The position numbers and the translations under genes were made by a program. Under the pieces are notes generated by a model, which was not told where the DNA came from, searched no databases, and saw only the letters and a program-made list of their open reading frames with translations. Positions 1-7,207 of a stretch of DNA of 17,972 nt are shown piece by piece; position 1 is the first letter of the stretch, and the number at the start of each line of letters is the position of its first letter. Origin of the DNA: CAZWCX01 sp964632945 (GTDB lineage Bacteria; Planctomycetota; MHYJ01; WSZJ01; CAZWCX01); contig CAZWCX010000138.1 of NCBI GenBank assembly GCA_964632945.1, forward strand, positions 1 to 17,972, read 5' to 3'.

Positions 1-53
1 GGCGCGAAAATCGCCTCGGCCGAACCTAGGATCTCAAGATTGAAGACCCACTA
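1..53 (-). repeat. 3'-end repeat element, copy A (inverted relative to copy B at 17920-17972)
   Basis: Read on the minus strand, this block starts with the TAG stop of the AAA+ ATPase gene and runs to the window edge. It aligns with 17920-17972 on the plus strand. The first 31 positions align without gaps and with 5 mismatches; the remainder aligns with one gap and about 16 of 21 identities, ending in a shared TTTTCGCGCC. Within it, AATCT (element positions 13-17) can pair with AGGTT (27-31) around a 9-nt loop, using one T-G wobble that is C-G in copy B. A TCAA-NN-TTGA palindrome is also kept. I do not recognise the family. The element may continue past the window edge. Confidence 0.7.
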
Positions 54-1337
54 GAATTCCACGAAGTAGGTGTCGCAGGCGTATTTGATCGCCTCGGGGG
101 TGAGCTGCGGCGTCACACCCTCGAAGCGCGCCTTGTCGAGCACCTGGTCCAGGATGTCGCGAGGCTGGCAGGCTCGCATCGGGCGCTTCTTCGGCTTCCA
201 GAAGTTCTCCAGCATCCAATTGAACATGTCGTCCCGGAAGGGGATTTGCCGCTGCTCGCACCCCTTCTTGAAGATCGCCCGGAACACTTCGAGGGGCGGA
301 TCGTTGATCGGCATCTTGTACTTGATGCGGCGAAGGAAGGCCTCGTCGGCCAGGTCCTTGGGATCCAGATTGGTGGAGAAGACGACGAGCACGTCGAACG
401 GGATCGAAATCTGGCGGCCGGTGATCAGGTTGAGGAAGTCCTTCCGCTTCTCCAGCGGCACGATCCAGCGGTTCAGCAGCTCCTTCGGCGTGATCCGCTG
501 GCGTCCGAAGTCGTCGATCAGCAGGACGCCGTTGTTCGCCTTCATCTGGATCGGGCAGGTGTAGAACTTCGAGTTCTCGTCGTACATCAGGTCGAGGTTC
601 TGGTAGGTCAATTCGCCGCCCACCATGACCATCGGGCGGTCGCAACAGACCCAGCGCTCGTCGATGTTGGTCTGGATGGAGAAGCGGTCCATCAGGTCCT
701 CGCGCTGCTTGTGCGCGTTGACATCGTAGAGCGTGATGACCTGGCCGGCCGCCTGCACGGCGTAGGGAAGCCAGACGTGTCCCCCGAGCATGCGCGTGAT
801 CCGCTCGGCCACCGAGGTCTTGCCGTTTCCGGGCGGGCCGTAGAGGAAGAGCGACTTTCCGGACCGGACCGCCGGGCCGACCTGCATCGCGAACATGTCC
901 TCGACGACGAGGTCGGCGAACGACTTCCTCACCGTCTCGGGGGTGACGGCGCCGGTGGCGAGACTCTGCGCGGCCACCATGGCGACGTAGTCGTCGATGG
1001 AGACGGGGGCGGGGCCCACGTACCCGTCGCGTTCGAGGTATTCCTTCACGCGCTCGCGGCCCTTGCCGGACAACTGATAGGTCCAGCTCGTCGCCATGTA
1101 GCCGGCGCCGCTGGTGACTTCCACCATCTGTTCGTCGGAGAGGAACTTGAGGCACTCCTCCACGCAATTGGAGAAGGGGAGCCGGGTCGACTGGGTGAGT
1201 TCCTGGGCGGTGAGCTGGCCCCCCGCATGAAGCGTCTTGAGCAGGAGCTCGCAGATGTAGGGGAAGGTCAGTCCCGTTTCCTGGATCGATTCCGGCGCCT
1301 CCGGGATCAGGACCCCTTCCTCTTGCGGGCCGGGCAT
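51..1337 (-). CDS. AAA+ ATPase with N-terminal winged-helix-like domain
   Basis: This is a 428-residue cytoplasmic protein with no signal peptide or membrane segment. Residues 20-110 look like a winged-helix domain (the segment around GLTFPYICELLLK, then a Leu-rich helix pair). Residues 140-400 form an AAA+ core: Walker A GPPGNGKTS at 167-175, Walker B VLLIDDFG at 271-278, sensor-1-like FSTN at 320-323, an FLRR arginine-finger candidate at 334-337, and a PRD sensor-2-like motif near 392. The second Walker B acid is Asp rather than the usual Glu, as in DnaC/IstB-like ATPases. The ATG at 1337 is chosen because GAGGAGGT lies just upstream on the minus strand; an in-frame extension of 16 residues lacks such a site. 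It is the last gene of the minus-strand run, 75 nt after the GH57-like gene. The substrate is unknown; similar stand-alone ATPases are annotated only as predicted ATPases. Its TAG stop lies inside the terminal repeat element. Confidence 0.88.
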   Translation of the reverse strand: MPGPQEEGVLIPEAPESIQETGLTFPYICELLLKTLHAGGQLTAQELTQSTRLPFSNCVEECLKFLSDEQMVEVTSGAGYMATSWTYQLSGKGRERVKEYLERDGYVGPAPVSIDDYVAMVAAQSLATGAVTPETVRKSFADLVVEDMFAMQVGPAVRSGKSLFLYGPPGNGKTSVAERITRMLGGHVWLPYAVQAAGQVITLYDVNAHKQREDLMDRFSIQTNIDERWVCCDRPMVMVGGELTYQNLDLMYDENSKFYTCPIQMKANNGVLLIDDFGRQRITPKELLNRWIVPLEKRKDFLNLITGRQISIPFDVLVVFSTNLDPKDLADEAFLRRIKYKMPINDPPLEVFRAIFKKGCEQRQIPFRDDMFNWMLENFWKPKKRPMRACQPRDILDQVLDKARFEGVTPQLTPEAIKYACDTYFVEF

Positions 1338-1363
1338 GGGTACCTCCTCTGTCGTTCGTTCAC

Positions 1364-1407
1364 GGGCCGTTCGGCCCCGGTCCACTCCGCCGCGCGGGCG
1401 CGGCGGA
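1364..1407 (-). other. tandem intercistronic hairpins
   Basis: The 75-nt gap between the GH57-like gene and the ATPase gene holds two inverted repeats. One is a perfect 9-bp stem with a 4-nt loop (TCCGCCGCG at 1386-1394 against CGCGGCGGA at 1399-1407). The other is a 5-bp stem GGGCC/GGCCC with loop GTTC (1364-1377). The first begins 5 nt after the upstream stop codon. Neither is followed by a T-run, so a classical intrinsic terminator is not supported. Partial termination, an RNA processing site or 3'-end stabilisation are possible. Confidence 0.55.
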
Positions 1408-1412
1408 TCGAG

Positions 1413-3185
1413 TCACTCCGTCGTCAGCCGGACCACCGGCATCGTGTTCAGGTCGCGCGCCGCGGCCAGCCCATCTTCGTCCGCGCCGCGGACCAGGTCG
1501 AATCGCCAGGTCCGCCGGCCCGGGGAGGCGCCTTCGGTCACGAACGAAATCGAGCCTGCCGCCGCGTCCACGCGACAGGCGACGTGATTGTTCCGGTTGT
1601 GTTTCACCACGTACCAGCCGTCCCCGATCCCGACCAGCCCGTTGGCGAGCGCCAGGTGCCAGCGCGTCGCGCCATGGGCGTCGTGCCGTACGCGCACGAT
1701 CCGGTCGTCCCAGCCGGCCGGGGAGTAGACCGTCTCGGTTCCCCGCAGCGGAAACGCGACCGAGACGCCGTGCCACTGCGAATCCGACACCTCGACGTCC
1801 ACCTCCAGGCGCCATCGCCCGGGCGCGACGGTACGCCAGCGCGTCGCGAGGGCGCGCGACCCCGCCACGGCGTTGACGGCGAGCCCCTCGGGAGGCGTGC
1901 CCACCGGCGGCTCCGGCTCCGGCGGCGACGCCGGTCGAACCCGGCCCTCCGCCAGCGAGACCTCCGCGGAAGTCCAGCCTCGCGCGGCGAGACCGTCCTT
2001 CACCAGCGCGGCAAGTTCCTGTTCGCAGCGCTGCTGCATCAGGGCCGCGTACGCGACTTCGTTCGGGATCGGCAGCCAGCCGGCCGCGTCGCTGACTTCG
2101 GCCAGCAACAGATACTTCCACGCCCGTTCGAGCCGCGCCTCGGCGCCTGCAGGCATCGCGTCGCCCCGTCGCCCGTTGTCTTCGAGGAGGATCTCCACCG
2201 CCCTCGCCCGACGGGACAGTTCGTAGTTGCGCGAGGCGATCTCCACGTCTCGCTCGTATGGGGCGGCCTGGCGGCCCAGCCAGCAGTAGACGTTCTCTCC
2301 GTTTTCCCCCTTCCAGGGTGTGTCCAGGTAAGGGCGGATCGGGGACGCCTTCACGCCCAGTCGCCCCATTTCCTCGACGTATCTGGTGATCGTCACCAAG
2401 CGGGCTCCGCGGCGGGCGCGGGACGCGAGATTCTCCTCGAACCCGCGATACCGCTCCTCGGAGAAGGCCAACTTTCCCTTCAGGTCGTACGGGTTGCCCT
2501 CGGCGACGACCAATTCGCCGTCCCCGAGTCGACCCCAGGCCAGGTGGGCCGGCGCCCCGATGCGGTCGGAACCCGTGGGCAGGACGAGCGTCCCGCCGTC
2601 GTCGTACAGAAGAGGATGGTCGTCGCCGGGCTGGAAGTAGTCGTACGTTCCGCGGGCGTGCACGGCGATAGGATAGCCCCGCTCCCGCAGGAAAGCAAGC
2701 AACCCGCTCCCCGTCTGTCCCTCCTGGAAGAACACCACGCCGGCGCGCGCCAGGCCATGCCGGGCCAACAACCGGTCGGAGATGGCCACCGAGCGGTCGA
2801 GGTCCTCGCGAGGGTAGGCCAGGACGAGTTGGTCGCTGTAGTGACAGCAGACCAGGTCGACCTGGCGTGAGCGCACGAGCCGGACAAAACGTTCCAGCAC
2901 GGCAGGGTGCCGGCGGGCCAGGACCTCGATCATGTACGCCTGCATCTCGAAGTCCGCGCCCCAGTCCGGGTGCGCCTCGTACAGACGCAACAGGGGTTCG
3001 AAACTCTCCCGGACGATGGCATCCTCGCTCGCGTTGCGGCCCGCGACGTACTGGATGTTGAAATGGAACAGGGTCACCACGAACTCGGCTCGCGCCGGGG
3101 CCTCCGGCGGGTCCTCCCCTTGGACGGGACCGGCGAGCGCGAGTGCGGAGATCGCCAGGGCGAGGGCGGGGGCGAGGGATCGCAT
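1413..3185 (-). CDS. secreted GH57/GH38-fold glycoside hydrolase-like protein
   Basis: This is a 590-residue protein with an N-terminal signal peptide (residues 1-23, hydrophobic Ala/Leu core, cleavage near VQG-ED). Residues 35-330 resemble the seven-stranded barrel of the GH57/GH38 polysaccharide deacetylase-like superfamily: FHFNIQY at 40-46 sits where the family has its first-strand His motif, VDLVCCHYSDQ at 109-119 resembles the third-strand block, and VVFFQEGQTG at 150-159 offers Glu155 in the place of the GH57 nucleophile. The C-terminal third looks like a beta-rich domain with no motif I can name. The ATG at 3185 is chosen because the signal peptide begins there; its Shine-Dalgarno match is weak and overlaps the upstream stop. 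It lies 8 nt after the metalloprotease/TPR gene, so co-transcription is likely. The fold assignment is by motif only, and substrate and activity are unknown. Confidence 0.75.
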   Translation of the reverse strand: MRSLAPALALAISALALAGPVQGEDPPEAPARAEFVVTLFHFNIQYVAGRNASEDAIVRESFEPLLRLYEAHPDWGADFEMQAYMIEVLARRHPAVLERFVRLVRSRQVDLVCCHYSDQLVLAYPREDLDRSVAISDRLLARHGLARAGVVFFQEGQTGSGLLAFLRERGYPIAVHARGTYDYFQPGDDHPLLYDDGGTLVLPTGSDRIGAPAHLAWGRLGDGELVVAEGNPYDLKGKLAFSEERYRGFEENLASRARRGARLVTITRYVEEMGRLGVKASPIRPYLDTPWKGENGENVYCWLGRQAAPYERDVEIASRNYELSRRARAVEILLEDNGRRGDAMPAGAEARLERAWKYLLLAEVSDAAGWLPIPNEVAYAALMQQRCEQELAALVKDGLAARGWTSAEVSLAEGRVRPASPPEPEPPVGTPPEGLAVNAVAGSRALATRWRTVAPGRWRLEVDVEVSDSQWHGVSVAFPLRGTETVYSPAGWDDRIVRVRHDAHGATRWHLALANGLVGIGDGWYVVKHNRNNHVACRVDAAAGSISFVTEGASPGRRTWRFDLVRGADEDGLAAARDLNTMPVVRLTTE

Positions 3186-3193
3186 GGGCGTTC

Positions 3194-5224
3194 CTACTTG
3201 GACAGTTCCGCGCGGGCGCGCGCGACCATCGGATGCTCGGGATTGGGCGACTCCTGGACCACGCGTTGGAACGCCCTTTTCGCATTGGCCGGCTCCCCGA
3301 GGGCCTGGTAGGCCCGGCCCATCCAATAGCAGGCGAGAAACACGTACCGCTTGTCCTTGGCCGCCGCGCTCGCCTGCAGACGGTCCAGGGCGCGGCTGTG
3401 TCGACCGAGGTGGAACAGCGCCTCGCCCATGTAGAGGTTTGCGCTCGCCGGGTACGTGTGCCGCGGGTGGTCGGTGTTCAGGCGCTCGAATTGCTCGACC
3501 GCGGGCTCATACCGCTTGAGGAGGAAGTGCGACTTGCCCAGGCGGAAGCGGGCATCGACCGCCTGCGCCGAGTTCGGCCACTTCTCCAGCGCGACCTGGA
3601 GCGCCGCGATCGCCTCCTCGTGCATATCGAGGCTGTGATAGCCGATCCCCAGCAGGGCCTGGGCCTCGGCGGCCTCCTCGTCCGGCGGGGAATGCCGAAG
3701 CCGTTGGGTCGCCAGGGCCACCACCGAGGTCCAGTCTTTCCGTTCGGCGGCTTCCCGCACGCCCGCGATCCCGGCTTGCGCCGCCGCCTCGTCGCGGCTA
3801 TCCAGTTCCCGCAACCGCTCCTCCGCCCCCTTCGCGTGGGGACTGCGGGGGAACAGGGCCAGCAGCTTCCGGTAGGCCTCTCGCGCCCGATCGGTTCGAC
3901 CCGCCTTGAGACTTGCGTCGCCGAGCGCGCGCCAGAGATCGTCGGCGGCCTTGCTCTTCGGATAGAGGCGCAGGGACTCTTCGAACACCGTCGCCGCATC
4001 CTGGGGCCGGTTCATTCGGCCGAGCGACGCCCCGAGATGGAAGCGCACCATCGGCAGGTGCGAGGAGTACGGATAGTCCCGGATGGTCTCTTCCAGTTCG
4101 CGCCGGGCGTTGTCCCAGCTGGATTCCTTGAAAAACGAGATCCCGAGGTAGGCCTTCGCATCGTCGATCAGCCCGATGCGGCCGGGGTACTTCGCCACTA
4201 CATCCAGCAAGCCGCGGCGCGCCTCCGGGTACTTGCCCTGCTGGAACAGGCAGCGGGCGTGGTAGTAGTGCGCCAGCCCCACGCAGTACGCATCGGGGTT
4301 CTCGCGGGCGAACACCGCCAGCACCTCCGACGCGGGACCGTACAGGCCCTTCTGATACAGCTGGAGTCCCGGGAGGAACTTGTCCCGGACCCCGTTCTCT
4401 TCCTTACGGATCTTCTCGAGCGCAAACGCCCGCACCCCCGCCTCGAACGCGGTCCAGTCCTGGCCCGTGTGTTTCCGCAGCAGCGATCGGTAGTCTTCCT
4501 GCGTGCGCACGAGGTCCTGGGCGAAGCCATGAAGTTTGGGAAGTCCGTGCCGTTCCCGGATGTACTCGAACGCGAGGTAGTCCTCCGCATAGTCGTTGGA
4601 CGTGTGCGGCTGATTTTCGAGTCCGTCCACCAGGGAATCGGGGCCTTGTTCGATGCGGTCCTGAAGGATGTATCGCAGTCGGTCGGGCCCTTGGTCGGCC
4701 ACCCAGACGGCGATCCCTTCGCGCACCCACTTGGGGGTCTTGATGTAAGCGGTTTCGGTCGAGCCTTCCCGATGGATCGCATGGAAGAGTTCATGCGTGA
4801 GAACGGTCTGGGGGTCGATCGATCCGTTCATGACGTATTCCCAGAAGACCAGGACCACCATCCGTTCCTTGCCGCCGCTCTTTTCCGTGATGCGGGTGGC
4901 GTGATCTCCGCCGTGGCGGGCGAATCCCTCCTCGTTGAGGTCGACGAACCGGACCTCGATGGTGCCCTTGTCCTCGTAGGCGATGCCCAGCCGGTTCTTG
5001 ATCGCGGCAAACGCCTTTTGGCGCATGTCCGGCAGGGCGGCGAGCACCTGGCGGTACCGCTCGTGCCCCTCATACTTGGAGACCGCCAGGGTGATCGAGC
5101 CGGCGGTCGCGGCGACGGGTTCGATGTCGGCGGCCTCGTCCTCGGCTCGCGCGGGGATCGAGAGGCAGACCAGGCAGGCGACGAGGGCGGCGAGGGCAGG
5201 GAAGCCGGACTTCGGGCGGGTCAT
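3194..5224 (-). CDS. secreted HExxH metalloprotease-like protein with long TPR array
   Basis: This is a 676-residue protein with a signal peptide (residues 1-27, ending in ARA). Residues 45-270 form a gluzincin-type peptidase domain like the MA-like TPR peptidases: HELFH at 144-148 supplies two His ligands and the catalytic Glu, and WVREG at 166-170 supplies Glu169 as the likely third zinc ligand 21 residues later. Residues 285-676 are a run of TPR or Sel1-like helical repeats with typical A.Y..G and YP....A spacing, probably a protein-binding scaffold in the periplasm. The ATG at 5224 is chosen because it gives the signal peptide and is preceded by GGGAGAAG; a 94-residue in-frame extension would run antisense-free through the methyltransferase gene and looks non-native. 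Its start overlaps the methyltransferase stop by 4 nt (ATGA), so translation is probably coupled. The natural substrate is unknown. Confidence 0.85.
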   Translation of the reverse strand: MTRPKSGFPALAALVACLVCLSIPARAEDEAADIEPVAATAGSITLAVSKYEGHERYRQVLAALPDMRQKAFAAIKNRLGIAYEDKGTIEVRFVDLNEEGFARHGGDHATRITEKSGGKERMVVLVFWEYVMNGSIDPQTVLTHELFHAIHREGSTETAYIKTPKWVREGIAVWVADQGPDRLRYILQDRIEQGPDSLVDGLENQPHTSNDYAEDYLAFEYIRERHGLPKLHGFAQDLVRTQEDYRSLLRKHTGQDWTAFEAGVRAFALEKIRKEENGVRDKFLPGLQLYQKGLYGPASEVLAVFARENPDAYCVGLAHYYHARCLFQQGKYPEARRGLLDVVAKYPGRIGLIDDAKAYLGISFFKESSWDNARRELEETIRDYPYSSHLPMVRFHLGASLGRMNRPQDAATVFEESLRLYPKSKAADDLWRALGDASLKAGRTDRAREAYRKLLALFPRSPHAKGAEERLRELDSRDEAAAQAGIAGVREAAERKDWTSVVALATQRLRHSPPDEEAAEAQALLGIGYHSLDMHEEAIAALQVALEKWPNSAQAVDARFRLGKSHFLLKRYEPAVEQFERLNTDHPRHTYPASANLYMGEALFHLGRHSRALDRLQASAAAKDKRYVFLACYWMGRAYQALGEPANAKRAFQRVVQESPNPEHPMVARARAELSK

Positions 5225-6048
5225 CGGGGCGCTTCTCCCGGGGAATGAGCGGGTTTGCGGGCCACGATCTCCAGGTGGGAGGCCCGCCCCAGCAGGGCGG
5301 GATCGCGATGGAGGGAGAGTTCGAGCCGGAGCAGGCGCTGGAAGGCGTCTTTGTCCTCGAGCAGGGCGGCGTGCTGCCGCACCGGCAGGACCAGCTTGCC
5401 GGCGAGCGAGAGGATCTCGAAACCGCGCGCACGCACGAGCGCCCGGAGCTCGTCGGGGCTGAACATGGTGATCGGGAATCGTTCCTTGCGGTCGTGCGCG
5501 AGCCACTCCGTGCGTCCGTCGCGGAGGAAGCGCTCGAGGCCGGCCACGTCCTTCTTCTGAAACCAGTGGTCGATGCCGCCGTACTTTGCGTCCACGGAAG
5601 CGACCAGGATCCCGCCCGGCGCGAGGACGCGGTCGATGGACTTCATCGCGCGCGCCGGATGGGATGAGTAGGAGAGCGGATCCCCCTGGGCAAGAACCAG
5701 GTCGAACGCGCCGTCGCCGAACGGGTCCAGATCGGTGATGTCCGCACGCACGATCGGCACCGCATCTTCCGGGACGCCGGCTTCGGCGAGACGCCGGCGC
5801 GCGCGCTCGAGCATCCCCTCGGAGAGGTCGCTCAGGGTGACACGGAAGCCTGCCTTGTGCAGGCGGATCGTCCAGACGCCGGTGCCGCCCCCCGCGTCGA
5901 GGACCCGGGCGTGCGCCTCCCGCGGCAGGAAGGGCTTGAAGTGCTCCCAGGTGACGCGGCGATAGAACTCCCAGTAGGCGCTCCGTTCGTAGGTGTCATC
6001 GTAGCGCCCGGAGACCCGATCGTAGTATTTTTCGACCTTCTGCTTCAT
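5221..6048 (-). CDS. class I SAM-dependent methyltransferase
   Basis: This is a 275-residue cytoplasmic protein with a Rossmann-type methyltransferase domain over residues 45-165. Motif I is VLDAGGGTG (49-57), followed by an acidic residue at the end of strand 2 (TLSDLSEGM), an ADITDLDPF block for adenine contact, and FDLVLAQGDPLSY as motif IV. The N-terminal YYDRVSGRYDDTYE segment is typical of UbiE/Methyltransf_11-type enzymes. The C-terminal part (residues 200-275) probably shapes the acceptor site. The acceptor cannot be deduced. The ATG at 6048 is used because it starts the conserved YYDxxxxxYDD segment; there is no Shine-Dalgarno sequence, and an ATG 36 nt further upstream has none either. 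It is the first gene of the minus-strand run and overlaps the next start by 4 nt. Confidence 0.88.
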   Translation of the reverse strand: MKQKVEKYYDRVSGRYDDTYERSAYWEFYRRVTWEHFKPFLPREAHARVLDAGGGTGVWTIRLHKAGFRVTLSDLSEGMLERARRRLAEAGVPEDAVPIVRADITDLDPFGDGAFDLVLAQGDPLSYSSHPARAMKSIDRVLAPGGILVASVDAKYGGIDHWFQKKDVAGLERFLRDGRTEWLAHDRKERFPITMFSPDELRALVRARGFEILSLAGKLVLPVRQHAALLEDKDAFQRLLRLELSLHRDPALLGRASHLEIVARKPAHSPGEAPR

Positions 6049-6059
6049 GGTCAAACCGT

Positions 6060-6089
6060 AGCATAGGCCCGTCGCGCGAGGCAACGGAA
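6060..6089 (-). promoter_or_regulatory. weak candidate promoter, near-leaderless methyltransferase transcript
   Basis: On the minus strand a TATGCT hexamer (6060-6065) lies 11 nt before the ATG at 6048, with a poor -35 candidate TTCCGT (6084-6089) 18 nt upstream. If this is the -10 box, the leader would be only about 4-6 nt, which would fit the absence of a Shine-Dalgarno sequence. The -35 match is weak, so this is tentative. Confidence 0.25.
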
Positions 6090-6094
6090 TGGCG

Positions 6095-6123
6095 TTGCAC
6101 GGCGCGGAAAGGCCTGCTATCGT
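6095..6123 (+). promoter_or_regulatory. sigma70-type promoter for the hydroxyacid dehydrogenase gene
   Basis: TTGCAC (6095-6100) and TATCGT (6118-6123) are separated by exactly 17 nt. The -10 box is followed by C-C-GCGCGA, and nearly the same -10/downstream block occurs before uvrB. Transcription would start around 6130, about 20 nt before the ATG at 6150. Confidence 0.55.
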
Positions 6124-6149
6124 CCGCGCGACGGAGGGGAGGTGCCCGA

Positions 6150-7136
6150 ATGCCCGGTCGAGTGTTCGTCACCCGTCAGGCCCCCGAAGAGGGGATGCGG
6201 CTGCTGCGGGAAGCGCCGATCGAACTGGTGGAGCGCGCGGAGGACTCGCCCTGTCCCCGGGAGCGGCTGCTCGAGGAATTGCGCGCGTCGGACGTCGTCA
6301 TCGCCTTCGTCACGGACCGGATCGACCGCGCCGCGCTGGGCGCCGGCGATCGGCTGCGGGGAGTGGCGAACTGCGCGGTGGGATTCGACCACGTCGACGT
6401 CCCGGCCGCGACCGAGCGGGGGATCTGGGTGACCAACACCCCGGGCGTGCTGACGGATGCCACGGCGGAGTTGACCTGGGCATTGATCCTGGCCGCCGCG
6501 CGCCGGGTGGGGGAGGGGGAGCGCCTGGTGCGCGCCGGGCAATGGCAAGGCTGGTCGCCCGTCCAGGGACTCGGCCTGGAGCTGCGCGGGCGGACGCTGG
6601 GAATCGTCGGACCCGGTCGCATCGGTTCCGCCGTGGCCCGGATCGGCGCGCGGGGCTTCGGGATGCCGGTCCTGTATGCGGGGACCCGCGCCCATCCCGA
6701 GCTGGAAGCGGAGCTGGGGGCGCGCCGGGCGGACCTCGACTCCCTGTTGTCCGAATCGGACGTGGTCAGCCTGCACGCCCCGTTGACGCCCGCCACCCGC
6801 GGCCTGATCGGTCGGGACCGTCTCGCGCGCATGCGTCCGGGGTCCGTCCTGGTCAACACGGCCCGCGGGCCCCTGATCGACGAGGAGGCCCTGGCGGAAG
6901 CGCTGCGGACCGGGCGACCCGGCGCGGCCGGCCTGGATGTGTACACGCACGAGCCCCGGATCCCCGAATCCCTCCGCGCCGCCCCGCAGGTGGTCCTGCT
7001 GCCCCACTTCGGCAGCGCGACCCGCGAGACGCGCGGACGGATGATGGAAACCGCGGCCCGCAATGCCCTTGCCGTCCTGCGCGGCGAACGGCCGCCGAAT
7101 CCGGTGAATTCCCCGCCCCCCCGGGCCGATATATAG
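6150..7136 (+). CDS. D-2-hydroxyacid dehydrogenase (glyoxylate/hydroxypyruvate reductase type)
   Basis: This is a 328-residue NAD(P)-dependent oxidoreductase of the D-isomer specific 2-hydroxyacid dehydrogenase family, which reduces 2-oxoacids such as glyoxylate or hydroxypyruvate. Visible features are the substrate-domain block NCAVGFDHVDV (74-84), NTPGVLTDATAE (96-107), the dinucleotide-binding loop GPGRIG (154-159), catalytic Arg239 in NTARGP, Glu268 in THEP and His286 in LLPHFGSAT. The length is normal for the family. The residue pattern after strand 2 (LYAGTRAHPE) has Arg rather than a clear Asp, which leans to NADPH, though not securely. The ATG at 6150 follows a strong GGGGAGGTG. The gene is divergent from the methyltransferase gene. 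Exact substrate is not determined; glyoxylate/hydroxypyruvate reductase is the closest family match, and SerA is unlikely because there is no ACT domain. Confidence 0.92.
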   Translation: MPGRVFVTRQAPEEGMRLLREAPIELVERAEDSPCPRERLLEELRASDVVIAFVTDRIDRAALGAGDRLRGVANCAVGFDHVDVPAATERGIWVTNTPGVLTDATAELTWALILAAARRVGEGERLVRAGQWQGWSPVQGLGLELRGRTLGIVGPGRIGSAVARIGARGFGMPVLYAGTRAHPELEAELGARRADLDSLLSESDVVSLHAPLTPATRGLIGRDRLARMRPGSVLVNTARGPLIDEEALAEALRTGRPGAAGLDVYTHEPRIPESLRAAPQVVLLPHFGSATRETRGRMMETAARNALAVLRGERPPNPVNSPPPRADI

Positions 7137-7179
7137 AAGGTGAATGGTTATTCCTTCGGGACGAGGGACCGGGGAGTGA

Positions 7180-7195
7180 GGCGGCATCGGCCGCC
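7180..7195 (+). promoter_or_regulatory. GC hairpin just upstream of the GGEEM gene ribosome-binding region
   Basis: GGCGGC (7180-7185) and GCCGCC (7190-7195) form a perfect 6-bp stem with loop ATCG. It abuts the only plausible Shine-Dalgarno sequence, GGGGA at 7197-7201, 12 nt before the ATG at 7208. It could limit ribosome access or simply be chance in GC-rich DNA. Confidence 0.4.
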
Positions 7196-7207
7196 GGGGA
7201 CGGCCTC

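Noticed and set aside
1..53. End elements as integron attC sites
   Set aside because: They sit just after stop codons and are partly palindromic, but no clear RYYYAAC and GTTRRRY core sites can be placed in both copies, and the genes are not typical cassettes.
246..2870. Long plus-strand open frame (874 codons) opposite the ATPase and GH57-like genes
   Set aside because: It spans the gap between two real genes on the other strand and shows no motif; a GC-rich shadow frame.
3143..5248. Long plus-strand open frame (701 codons) opposite the metalloprotease/TPR gene
   Set aside because: It mirrors a gene with clear signal peptide, HExxH and TPR features; no motif or ribosome-binding site of its own.
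6089..7207. In-frame upstream extension of the GGEEM gene across the dehydrogenase gene
   Set aside because: The extension reads through a clearly recognised dehydrogenase in another frame and has Arg/Gly/Pro-rich shadow composition.
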